From: Rhodoblastus sp963736175
Lineage (GTDB): Bacteria; Pseudomonadota; Alphaproteobacteria; Rhizobiales; Beijerinckiaceae
NCBI GenBank assembly: GCA_963736175.1
Contig: CAVTNU010000002.1
Span: 587,762-651,761 of the forward strand
Reading direction: 5' to 3'
Length of the DNA: 64,000 nt
In this document: positions 25,655-33,477 of the stretch, piece by piece
Position numbering within the stretch: the first letter of the stretch is position 1
How the letters are laid out: each line of letters starts with the position of its first letter
Position numbers and translations under genes: made by a program
The notes under the pieces: generated by a model
Seen by the model: the letters and a program-made list of their open reading frames with translations, nothing else
What the model was told of the DNA's origin: nothing
Database searches by the model: none

Positions 25655-27217
25655 ATGAGCAAGGTGACGGCGGATATGATCGCCAGCGGGCGCGCCGGCG
25701 ACCAAGAAAGCGCAGCCAAGCGACGGCGCATGGTCAACCATGTGCGCGACGTGCGTGAGCGGCTGACGTCCTCGGGCGCCGGTCCAACCGCGTTCGATCA
25801 CGAATTGCTGCGTCTTTACGCCGACGGGCGCAAGGCGGCCGCTCTGCCGATGTCGCTGCTGGTCTTCACCATCGCCGCGCTGACGACGGTCTGGGTTCCG
25901 CTCAGCGTCATTATGATCTGGATGAGTTTGGTCTTTTCGGCGATCTTCGCGGCGACATTCCTGGCCGGACGCTTCCTGAAATCCGATCCGGCGAGCGCCG
26001 CGCCGGCAAGCTGGCGCCGCCGCTTTGTCGCCGTGGAGGCGCTCAACGGCGTGTGCTGGGCGACGTTCGCCATATTGATGTTGGGCGTTTCCGACCCCTG
26101 GGCGACCACTTACGTGATGGTGGTTTTCCTTCTGGTGGCCGCCATGCATACGGTCATCACGGCGCTGGTGCCGATGGCGATCTACGCCGTGCTGGCCCCG
26201 GTGGCCGTGGCCATTTTCGGCCACATGCATCCGACCGATCTCAATGGCGTGATCGCGCCTTTGACGATGCTCGCCTGCGGCACTCAGTTGTATTTCGTCG
26301 TCCTGGCCAAACGGATTTATACAAGCCAGCTCGATTCGTTGGCGTTCCAGTCGGAAAAGGACTTCTTGATCGCCGAACTGGAGCAGGCCAAGGCCAATTC
26401 GGACGAGGCGCGGCGCCGAGCCGAGGAAGCCAACCTCGCCAAGTCCCGTTTTTTGGCGACGATGTCGCACGAACTGCGCACGCCGCTCAACGCCATCCTT
26501 GGCTTTTCGGAAGTGATGAAGGCTGAATTATTCGGCCCCCATGCGGTCGCGGCCTATCGCGATTATTCCAACGACATCCATGCGAGCGGCGAGCATCTGC
26601 TGATGCTCATCAATGAAATCCTCGATCTGTCGCGCGTCGAGGCCGGTCGTTATGAACTGAAGGAAGACGCCGTTTCATTGCCGGGCATTGTCGACGACTG
26701 CCGCCATCTGCTGACCTTGCGGGCGAAAAAGCGCGAAGTGACGATTTACGAGGCGATAGAAGACAACATGCCGCGCATCTGGGCCGACGAACGGGCCTTG
26801 CGGCAGATCGCCCTCAACCTTCTGACCAACGCCATTAAATTCACGCCGCAGGGCGGCAGCGTCACCATCAAGGTCGGTTGGACGGCGGCGGGCGGACAAT
26901 ATTTCTCGATCAAGGATACCGGACCGGGCATTCCGGAAGAGGAAATCCCGGTGGTTATGTCTTCCTTCGGGCGAGGCTCGATGGCGCAGAAAAACGCCGA
27001 CGAAGGGTCCGGTCTCGGCCTGCCGATCGTCAAGGGGCTGGTCGAACTGCACGGCGGCTCGTTCACCTTGCGCTCGAAAGTGCGCGAGGGCACGGAAGCG
27101 ATCGTCGTCTTCCCGTCGGAGCGGGTCATGAACGCTCTGCCGCAACTCGATCCCGACGCCTCGCCCATCGACATCCGGGCTCGCCGTTCACGACGAGCTC
27201 CACGGTCGGCGGCCTAG
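25655..27217 (+). CDS. Membrane sensor histidine kinase (DivJ/PdhS-like)
   Basis: A 520-residue kinase. Residues 1-60 are polar, about 62-240 contain roughly six membrane helices, a coiled coil at 245-265 follows, then H-box MSHELRTPLNAILGFSEVMK with phospho-acceptor H272, and HATPase motifs (LLTNAIKFT, DTGPGIP, GSGLGLPIV). The H-box and the following LFGP are typical of the DivJ/PleC/PdhS group that phosphorylates DivK/PleD in Alphaproteobacteria, so a cell-cycle role is possible. No response regulator is adjacent. Its TAG stop coincides with the insertion site of the MITE-like element. Confidence 0.85.
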   Translation: MSKVTADMIASGRAGDQESAAKRRRMVNHVRDVRERLTSSGAGPTAFDHELLRLYADGRKAAALPMSLLVFTIAALTTVWVPLSVIMIWMSLVFSAIFAATFLAGRFLKSDPASAAPASWRRRFVAVEALNGVCWATFAILMLGVSDPWATTYVMVVFLLVAAMHTVITALVPMAIYAVLAPVAVAIFGHMHPTDLNGVIAPLTMLACGTQLYFVVLAKRIYTSQLDSLAFQSEKDFLIAELEQAKANSDEARRRAEEANLAKSRFLATMSHELRTPLNAILGFSEVMKAELFGPHAVAAYRDYSNDIHASGEHLLMLINEILDLSRVEAGRYELKEDAVSLPGIVDDCRHLLTLRAKKREVTIYEAIEDNMPRIWADERALRQIALNLLTNAIKFTPQGGSVTIKVGWTAAGGQYFSIKDTGPGIPEEEIPVVMSSFGRGSMAQKNADEGSGLGLPIVKGLVELHGGSFTLRSKVREGTEAIVVFPSERVMNALPQLDPDASPIDIRARRSRRAPRSAA

Positions 27218-27484
27218 GGCCTGTGGACACTTCTGTCGTGAGCCGGGATTTTGGCGAAATGAGACGGATGGCAGGAGCATGACGAAGCCAATATCGGGAA
27301 TATTGGCGAGGCTTGCGACGCCCCAGGCGTTCATTTCGCCCAAACCCTTCGGGCGCGTGCGTTTTGGCCCCCGTGTGTGTCGCCGGTCTTGCCAATATCC
27401 CCGATATTGGCGGCGATCGGCTCCTGCCCGGAAGCCAAAACGCCCAGCGTCACGGCCCGCGCCGGAAGTGTCCATAGGCCCTAG
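27214..27484. mobile_element. MITE-like palindromic element at the kinase stop codon
   Basis: The ends read GGGCCTGTGGACACTTC and, inverted, GGGCCTATGGACACTTC (one mismatch), flanked on both sides by CTAG (27214-27217 and 27481-27484). The inverted similarity runs inward for about 95 bases per arm, including GGCAGGAGC and the internal palindromes CCAATATCGGGAATATTGG and its right-arm counterpart. The roughly 70-base centre has no coding capacity. A TA duplication inside CTAG would fit an IS630/Tc1-type mobilising transposase; a 4-base CTAG duplication would fit IS5-like. The insertion preserves the kinase TAG stop. Confidence 0.8.
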
Positions 27485-27510
27485 AGCGCTGCGGCGCTCC
27501 TGTCGACCTT

Positions 27511-28536
27511 TCACGCATCCTTGTTGTCGACGCCGGCCGACGCGAAAGTCGCCATGTCCTTGTGGCAGGCGAGCGCGGCGCGCGCCAAACCGATCGCGAG
27601 CGCCGCGCCTGTGCCCTCGCCGAGCCGCATGCCCAGATCAAGCAGTGGTTTTTTGCCGAGCTTCGCCAGCACTTTGGCGTGAGCGGCCTCGGCCGAGACA
27701 TGGGCGGCTAGGCAATGATCGAGAATCCCTGGGTCGAGCGCGTGCAACACCGCCGCCGCCGCGCAGACGACATAGCCGTCGAGCAGGACGGGGATGCGCT
27801 CCATGCGCGCGGCGAGAATGGCGCCGGCCATCGCCGCGATCTCACGTCCGCCGAGTCGGCGAAGCAGCTCCAGCGGGTCGGACAGATGTTCCTTGTGCAG
27901 GGCGACGGCGCGCTCCACCGCGGAAATCTTGCGCTTGAGCCCTTCCTCGTCGACGCCTGTGCCGCGTCCGACCCAATCTTTCGCCTCGCCGCCATACAGA
28001 CCGTGATAGATCGCGGCGGCGACGGTCGTGTTGCCGATGCCCATTTCGCCCAACGCCAGAACGTCGGCGCCGCCGGCGATCGCCTCCATGCCGAAGGCTA
28101 TCGTGGCCGCGCATTCGCGCTCCTCCATCGCCGGGCCTTGGGTAATGTCCTTGGTCGGCGCTTCGAGCGCCAGCTCGAACACCTTCAGTCCGACGCCGTT
28201 GACGGCGCAGATCTGGTTCGCCGCGGCGCCGCCGCCGGCGAAATTTTTCAGCATCTGCGCTGTGACGCTCGGCGGGTAGGGAGCGACGCCCTGGGCGACG
28301 ACGCCGTGATTGCCGGCGAACACCACCAGGGTTGGGCGTTCCAGGCTGGGCGAGGCCTTGCCTTGCCACGCCGCAAGCCATTCGACAATTTCCTCCAGCC
28401 GGCCGAGAGCGCCCGGCGGCTTGGTCAGTTGCGCGTCGCGAAGGCGAACCGCCTCGACGCTTTCGCGCGAGGATGCCGGCGCCAATGGAATGAGCGCCCG
28501 GATATCGTCAAACGGCTTTTCAGGCTTTGCATGCAC
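27511..28536 (-). CDS. cobT: Nicotinate-nucleotide-dimethylbenzimidazole phosphoribosyltransferase
   Basis: Makes alpha-ribazole phosphate for the lower ligand of cobalamin. 341 residues. Diagnostic stretches: KPPGALGRLEEIVEWLAAWQG near the N-terminus, VFAGNHGVVAQGV, GEMGIGNTT (phosphate-binding), and the catalytic Glu in GMRLGEGTGAALA. The GTG at 28536 gives a start that fits the family length; a TTG lies further upstream. No other cobalamin gene is adjacent. Its stop is 27 bases from the right end of the MITE-like element. Confidence 0.93.
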   Translation of the reverse strand: MHAKPEKPFDDIRALIPLAPASSRESVEAVRLRDAQLTKPPGALGRLEEIVEWLAAWQGKASPSLERPTLVVFAGNHGVVAQGVAPYPPSVTAQMLKNFAGGGAAANQICAVNGVGLKVFELALEAPTKDITQGPAMEERECAATIAFGMEAIAGGADVLALGEMGIGNTTVAAAIYHGLYGGEAKDWVGRGTGVDEEGLKRKISAVERAVALHKEHLSDPLELLRRLGGREIAAMAGAILAARMERIPVLLDGYVVCAAAAVLHALDPGILDHCLAAHVSAEAAHAKVLAKLGKKPLLDLGMRLGEGTGAALAIGLARAALACHKDMATFASAGVDNKDA

Positions 28537-28648
28537 GAGCGTGGTTCTCTTGTTTGGCGCGGCGCTGGGGCCTGATGCTGGGCTTCGTTTGTCATCGCCG
28601 CAGCGGACTGTCAAATTGGCGTTTCACCAGGGGGATCGCCCGCGCGCC

Positions 28649-28677
28649 AAAAAAAAAGCCGGCCCCGAGGGGCCGGC
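28649..28677 (-). terminator. Terminator of the carD unit
   Basis: An 8-9-bp GC stem (GCCGGCCC/GGGCCGGC) with an A9 run on its left side, a U-run on the minus strand, 27 bases after the CarD stop. The remaining gap to cobT (28537-28648) holds nothing I can assign. Confidence 0.88.
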
Positions 28678-28703
28678 GATTTTGGCGTTGCTTCGCAGGA
28701 GCT

Positions 28704-29384
28704 TCAGGCGGCTTCTTCGACGTCGCTCGGCTCGGCGCCCGGTTCTTCGGTCTTGGCGCCGCGACGCGGACTTTTCAGCAATTGCGTTTCGATCAGTTTC
28801 AGCGCCTCGACGTCGAGAAGCTTCTGCGCGGCGGCGATTTCGCGCGCCATCCGGTCGAGCGCGGCTTCGTAAAGCTGACGCTCGGAATAGGATTGCTCGG
28901 GCTGCGCGTCGGAGCGGTAGAGGTCGCGCACGACTTCCGCGATCGCGACGAGGTCGCCGGAGTTAATTTTCGCCTCATATTCCTGCGCGCGGCGCGACCA
29001 CATGGTGCGCTTGATGCGGGCGCGGCCGGTCAGTGTATGAAGCGACCTCTTGACGACGTCAGGCTCGGCGAGCTTGCGCATGCCGACGCTCACCACCTTG
29101 GGAGTTGGCACTTTCAGGGTCATCTTGTCCTTCACGAACGAAATGACGAACAACTCAAGCTTGAAGCCGGCGACTTCCTGCTCCTCGATGGCGACGATCT
29201 GGCCGACGCCATGGGCGGGGTAGACGATAAATTCGTTGGTCTTGAAGCCGAGTTTCGCGCTGGCGGGCTTGGCGGCGACGGGTTTAGCCACGCCGGGCTT
29301 GGCGGCCAGTTTGGTCGCGGTCGAATTCGGCGCTTGCGGTGTTGGAGGGATGGGAAGAGGGCGAAGCGGGCGTGGCCGCCACAT
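28704..29384 (-). CDS. carD: CarD/CdnL-type transcription regulator, C-terminal part of a frame-split gene
   Basis: The conserved part starts at LGFKTNEFIVYPAHGVGQIV (RNA polymerase beta-binding Tudor-like domain, residues about 45-110 of this frame) and continues through the helical DNA-minor-groove domain with TMWSRRAQEYEAKINSG and SYSERQLYEAALDRMAREIA. CarD-type proteins stabilise open complexes at rRNA and other promoters. The only ATG of this frame (29384) has no ribosome site, and its first residues (MWRPRPLRPLP) look unlike a real N-terminus, whereas the overlapping upstream frame has a good start. It is probably the 3' part of one gene running from 30081, joined by a one-base shift. 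Confidence 0.85.
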   Translation of the reverse strand: MWRPRPLRPLPIPPTPQAPNSTATKLAAKPGVAKPVAAKPASAKLGFKTNEFIVYPAHGVGQIVAIEEQEVAGFKLELFVISFVKDKMTLKVPTPKVVSVGMRKLAEPDVVKRSLHTLTGRARIKRTMWSRRAQEYEAKINSGDLVAIAEVVRDLYRSDAQPEQSYSERQLYEAALDRMAREIAAAQKLLDVEALKLIETQLLKSPRRGAKTEEPGAEPSDVEEAA

Positions 29385-30081
29385 TGGATTTTTTTTGCGT
29401 CACCTTGGTCCGATCGTCGATGTCATGCTTCACATTAGCGGGCGCGCCGACCGGCGGTTTGCTGGAAACAGCCGGCTGCTCGGTTTTACGTGGAGAATCA
29501 GGCGAGCAATTCGCAACCGCCGACGCCGTTATCGCGCTTTGACGTAAATCTTTGGTTTTCGAAGCCTTGCTCTCGCTGTCCCGCGTCGCGACGGCGGGTT
29601 TCGCGAAGGCTTTGCTCGGCTGCTTGACAGCCTCCCGCGAGACCGCCTTCGCCGTCGAAGTTTTCGCGGCCTTCTTCGCGATCTTGCTCGGCGCGGGGCG
29701 GGCTGTCGCCTTCTTGGCCACAGGCTTGGCCGCGGTCTTGGCCTTGGTCACGACGGCCTTCGTCACGGCCTTGGTTACGGTCTTGGCCTTTGCCGCGCTC
29801 TTTGCCGCGCTCTTGGCTTTGCCGGCCGCCTTTGTCGCAGCCGCCAGCCGAGCCTTTTCAGCAGCTTTTTTGGAATCCTTGGTTTTCGCAACCGTGATTT
29901 TCGTCATCTGTTTCGTCGCGCTGGTCTTCTTGGCGTCCGATTTGACGGGCTCTGACCGGGTTGGCGCCTTGGCTTTAGCCTTGGCGGGCCCCTTGGCCTT
30001 CACGTCGCTCTTTGATTTCACGGCTGATTTCGAAACAGACTTCTTTTGGACGGACTTGCCGCCCTTCTTGATGGACGCCAT
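29284..30081 (-). CDS. Lysine/alanine-rich N-terminal arm of the CarD protein (histone H1-like)
   Basis: A 265-residue frame made largely of Lys, Ala, Ser, Thr and Pro, with H1-like repeats such as KAAGKAKSAAKSAAKAKT. AAGGAG lies ten bases before the ATG. Its last 34 codons overlap the CarD frame. Removing one base, most simply from the A8 run at 29389-29396, would fuse it to CarD as a 458-residue protein; alanine/lysine-rich tails precede the CarD domain in other Hyphomicrobiales. Alternatives are a separate histone-like protein or transcript slippage. The low-complexity arm probably binds DNA non-specifically. Confidence 0.65.
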   Translation of the reverse strand: MASIKKGGKSVQKKSVSKSAVKSKSDVKAKGPAKAKAKAPTRSEPVKSDAKKTSATKQMTKITVAKTKDSKKAAEKARLAAATKAAGKAKSAAKSAAKAKTVTKAVTKAVVTKAKTAAKPVAKKATARPAPSKIAKKAAKTSTAKAVSREAVKQPSKAFAKPAVATRDSESKASKTKDLRQSAITASAVANCSPDSPRKTEQPAVSSKPPVGAPANVKHDIDDRTKVTQKKSNVAATPASPSSHPSNTASAEFDRDQTGRQARRG

Positions 30082-30344
30082 AACGCAACAGGCTCCTTTT
30101 TCGTCCCGTTATGGAGGCGGGACCGGACGCAGGGTCAAAAATACGCTTAACCCACCAAAGCAGGGCTTATGCGCCTGCCGATCCAGCCGACTGTTCGCCT
30201 GTCGTTCCGCTCGGGCGCGCTTGAACGCCCATTTCGAAACAGGCGCCAAAAAAGGCTCCTCGCTCGGAGCGGGAGCCGGACGCGCCAGACAGGACTCAAA
30301 GGATTTGTCGACTGTTAAAAAAGTGTTTATCACAAAAAGCGGCA

Positions 30345-30384
30345 AAAATCAAAAAAAACCGGTCGCGCGCCCTCACGGCGCGCG
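30345..30384 (-). terminator. Probable terminator of fdxA
   Basis: An 8-bp stem CGCGCGCC/GGCGCGCG with a five-base loop, followed on the minus strand by a U8 run five bases further on. It lies about 100 bases beyond the fdxA stop. The rest of the gap 30082-30482 shows no gene; it probably also carries the promoter for the K/A-rich-carD unit. Confidence 0.65.
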
Positions 30385-30482
30385 ATAAGTGGTTAATGCG
30401 GCCCTCAACCGAGCGCCGCTTTTTTGTTCAAATCGTCAATTTGCCGTCGTCGTGAGGCTAACCAGCCGACGCCTCGGATTCG

Positions 30483-30818
30483 TCAATCGCCCGCGCCTGG
30501 ATTTTTGCTCAACAGCGCCAGCTTGCCGGGTTTGCCGTCGAATTCCTTGGCGTCAGCCGGCGGATCACGCTTAATGGTGATATTTGGCCAGACCTGCGCG
30601 TATTCAGCGTTGAGGCCGAGCCAGCGTTCCATATCCGGCTCGGTGTCGGGCTTGATCGCTTCCGCCGGGCATTCCGGTTCACAGACGCCGCAGTCGATAC
30701 ATTCGTCCGGGTGGATGACGAGCATGTTCTCGCCTTCATAGAAGCAATCGACCGGGCAAACCTCGACGCAGTCCATATATTTGCATTTGATGCAATTTTC
30801 GATGACGACGTAGGTCAT
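30483..30818 (-). CDS. fdxA: Seven-iron ferredoxin FdxA
   Basis: A 111-residue ferredoxin with the [3Fe-4S]/[4Fe-4S] motif of the FdxA group: MTYVVIENCIKCKYMDCVEV with CPVDC, then CIDCGVCEPECPAEAI. The C-terminal arm (LGLNAEYAQVWPNIT) is typical of the longer alphaproteobacterial form. ATG 30818 is chosen for GGAGAAGG upstream and the family N-terminus. fdxA beside carD is a recurring alphaproteobacterial arrangement. Low-potential electron carrier; partner not identifiable here. Confidence 0.94.
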   Translation of the reverse strand: MTYVVIENCIKCKYMDCVEVCPVDCFYEGENMLVIHPDECIDCGVCEPECPAEAIKPDTEPDMERWLGLNAEYAQVWPNITIKRDPPADAKEFDGKPGKLALLSKNPGAGD

Positions 30819-31481
30819 TGCCTTCTCCGTGCGGCGATCCGTCCCGGTCGACGCGAACATCCAGTTTATTTCGGGCTAGCTAACGCCTTTGCGCGCGTGT
30901 TGCAAGCGGCGCGCGCAGGCAAAATGAACAACGGCGATTTTGAGTTGGCCGCGGGGCGCGCCGCGTCGGATTGGCGATATTTCCGCCTCGCGCCGGCGGT
31001 GAGAGCGGGGCCGTTCCTCGGCTTGGGCGAATCGGCCCGCTTATGAATTTTGTGTCGAACTCACGCGTGATGGAAATTGGCGACATGGCTCCGCTTGCGA
31101 TGCAAATCGCCGGTCAAGCTTTTGGCGTTGTCGCTCGCACTCCATTCTCACAAAGTATAGTTCAGCCCATATTGTTGTCATAATAGTGTCATATTCGCCT
31201 AATTGTCGGCGGCGAACTCGCTATTATTATTGCAAATAGGTCACACCTTTCCGGATTCAAGTTTAGCCGTGCGATTTCACGATGTGGCGCAATTGTGTTC
31301 GCCCGCCGATCCGCCTATTCAGGATGCACGATGGCGCAAGCGTCCGGCGACCTCCCCTTCCGCTGGAAATGCGCCGCCCTCGTCCACCACAGCCGGTCTC
31401 GCGGCCGCGCTTGAAACCTTCTTCGCGCTTGTCCCTTTAAAGGGATGAGACGCGCTTGAGCTTGTTATTTTGGAGATGGCG
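30819..31481. other. 663-base intergenic region without an evident gene
   Basis: Between divergent fdxA and porin 1. Short open frames on both strands show no family resemblance or ribosome sites. In related genomes a small S4 RNA-binding gene often precedes fdxA; I see no trace of it here. The part 31140-31260 is AT-richer (TTGTTGTCATAATAGTG) and probably holds the porin promoter, leaving a leader of 200 bases or more that may carry regulatory RNA structure. Confidence 0.4.
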
Positions 31482-32927
31482 ATGAAAAGAACTTTGACGG
31501 CGATGGCCGCCATTTTGAGCCTGGCGAGCTTCGCGCACGCCGCCGATCTGGCTTCGACGAAGGGTGCGCCGGCTGCCCCGACGAGCAGTCTCGATCCGTT
31601 CGGCGATTACGGTCCGTTGACCTGGAACGGCATCACCCTGTTCGGCACGATCGACGTCGGCGGCGGCTGGGCCAGCCACGCCGCTCCCATCAACAGCGAC
31701 CTCTATTTCGGCAACGTCGCCGTCGCCAAGATGAACAACCACGCCATGACCAACGTCGTTCCGAGCGGTCTGTCGCAGACGGGCGTCGGCATCAAGGCCA
31801 GCCACGAATTGTTCGGCGACGTCTCCGGCGTGGTCATGGCGTCGACCGGCATCAACCCGCAGTCGTTCCACTTGGCCAATGCGCCCGGTTCGCTGGCTGA
31901 CAACAACGGCATTGCTCTCGCCAATCAGTCGCTGAACGCCGACGGCACGCGCGGCGGCCAAGCCTTCAATGACGAACTCTACGCCGGTCTGTCGTCGAAG
32001 ATGCTCGGCCAGATCACCTTCGGTCGTCAGAAGTCGATCTCCAACGAAACGATGGCCGCCTATGATCCGGCCGGCTACTCCTATAACTATTCGATCATCG
32101 GCTTGTCGGGCACCCCGGTCGCCGGCGGCGGCGTCACCGACGACGGCCGTCTCGACAATGCCTTAAAATACAAGGTCACCGTTGGCCCGGTTCGTTTCGG
32201 CGCCTTGTACAAGTTCGCCGACCGCTCGGCCGGCATGTGCGGCGCGATAGCCTGTGCTGACCACAATGACGCAGTTCAAGCCAACCTCGGCGCTTCGCTC
32301 GGCGCTTTGAACTTGGACGTCGTCGGCGGCCATTTCAATCAGGCGGTCACCTACAGCGCTCTCGCCACTGGCGTCTTCACGCCCGTGGATACGCTGGCGG
32401 CCAAGGCCTACGACACCAGCGACGTGATGGTCGGCGCCAATTACACCTGGAACCAGTTCAAGTTCTTCGCTGGTTACGCCTGGGATCTGTATCACAACGC
32501 CAAGGACCCGATCGGCGTCGGCGCCGATTCTGGCCAGGGCGGCTATTGGGCCAGCACTGTAACGGTGCCGGCTCTGTCCGTGGGTCAACAGGCCAAGGTG
32601 CTGCAGACCGTGTGGACCGGCGTGAAATATTCCTACGATCCCAAGACCGAAATCACTCTGTCCTACTATCATGAAGGCCAGAACAATTACACGGGCTCCA
32701 TCAGCGCCGACGCGAAGACCTGCTCCAATGCGATCCAGAGCTCGCGTAAGAGCGACTGCGCCGGTGCCGAACACTTCGTGTCGCTCTATGCCGACTATCA
32801 CGTCACCAAGCACCTCGACGTCTACGGCGGTCTGACGTTTTCGGCGGTCACCGGCGGCATGTCCAATGGCTTCACCTACGCGTCCACCGATTGGGCCCCG
32901 ACGGCCGGCGTGCGCTACAAGTTCTGA
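31482..32927 (+). CDS. Outer-membrane porin 1
   Basis: A 481-residue general porin of the Gram-negative porin (Porin_4-like) class: signal peptide 1-20 (MKRTLTAMAAILSLASFAHA), alternating aromatic beta strands such as WNGITLFGTIDVGGGWASH, the strand LTFGRQKSISNETMAAYDP-like near residue 180, and a terminal aromatic residue (GVRYKF) required for barrel assembly. ATG 31482 has GGAG six bases upstream. It shares strand motifs (FGRQ, YDP, SIIGFSG/SIIGLSG) with the next porin. Confidence 0.88.
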   Translation: MKRTLTAMAAILSLASFAHAADLASTKGAPAAPTSSLDPFGDYGPLTWNGITLFGTIDVGGGWASHAAPINSDLYFGNVAVAKMNNHAMTNVVPSGLSQTGVGIKASHELFGDVSGVVMASTGINPQSFHLANAPGSLADNNGIALANQSLNADGTRGGQAFNDELYAGLSSKMLGQITFGRQKSISNETMAAYDPAGYSYNYSIIGLSGTPVAGGGVTDDGRLDNALKYKVTVGPVRFGALYKFADRSAGMCGAIACADHNDAVQANLGASLGALNLDVVGGHFNQAVTYSALATGVFTPVDTLAAKAYDTSDVMVGANYTWNQFKFFAGYAWDLYHNAKDPIGVGADSGQGGYWASTVTVPALSVGQQAKVLQTVWTGVKYSYDPKTEITLSYYHEGQNNYTGSISADAKTCSNAIQSSRKSDCAGAEHFVSLYADYHVTKHLDVYGGLTFSAVTGGMSNGFTYASTDWAPTAGVRYKF

Positions 32928-32970
32928 TTTGCCGCGCGCCTGAGGCGCGTCGCTCAGAGCCAAACAAACA

Positions 32971-33005
32971 ATCCCGCGAGAGTTGCTCTCGCGGGATTTT
33001 TTTTT
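32971..33005 (+). terminator. Rho-independent terminator after porin 1
   Basis: A 12-bp perfect stem ATCCCGCGAGAG/CTCTCGCGGGAT, three-base loop, then nine T. Confidence 0.95.
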
Positions 33006-33020
33006 GCCGCAACGCCAGTC

Positions 33021-33255
33021 GTTATCGTCCCTTCTCCCCGCATAGCCCGTCGAACGACGGGCGTTCTTGCGAACGCCCTATTGCGGGGAGGAGGACAGGA
33101 TGCAAGGGGCGGGCGGAAAGCCTCGATGATTCTAGTATGCCGACGAAGCCTCTCAACTCCGACGACATTGCGCCCTCTTGCCCCAGCCCCTCACCCCAAC
33201 CCTCTCCCCGTAAAACGGGGAGAGGGAGTGAGGCGGCGACACTGATCGTTAGCGG
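33021..33255. repeat. Intergenic repeat, copy A (before porin 2)
   Basis: Shares long imperfect matches with copy B: CGTCCCTTCTCCCCG, CCTCGATGATTC, GCCGACGAA, CGACATTGCGCC, CCCCTCACCCCAACCCTCTC, the stem TCTCCCCG/CGGGGAGA, and the final CTGATCGTTAGCG. It carries about 40 extra bases near its left end, including palindromes CCGTCG/CGACGG and GCGTTCTTGCGAACGC. Same orientation as copy B. It looks like a REP/palindromic intergenic unit rather than a coding element. Confidence 0.8.
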
Positions 33256-33477
33256 GCCTTTTCCCCGAAGCGGGGCGAGCAAATACGATGTTGCAAAAAA
33301 GTCGCATAATTAGATCGTCGGAAAAAACTGCCGCAATTTTCAGCGAATGCGGCGTTTTTGCGCTTTCCTCATCGGCAAGCTGTATTTATCAATGCACAAC
33401 AGTGGACGAGAAAGACCGACGCGCCGAGCGCCTTGACGGGTTCCTGGCGTCGCGACAGTGCTGGATTGGGGTAAGAC

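Noticed and set aside
27214..27217. Truncation of the histidine kinase by the MITE-like element
   Set aside because: Removing the element and one flank leaves TAG in the same frame, so the stop is unchanged and the kinase domain is complete.
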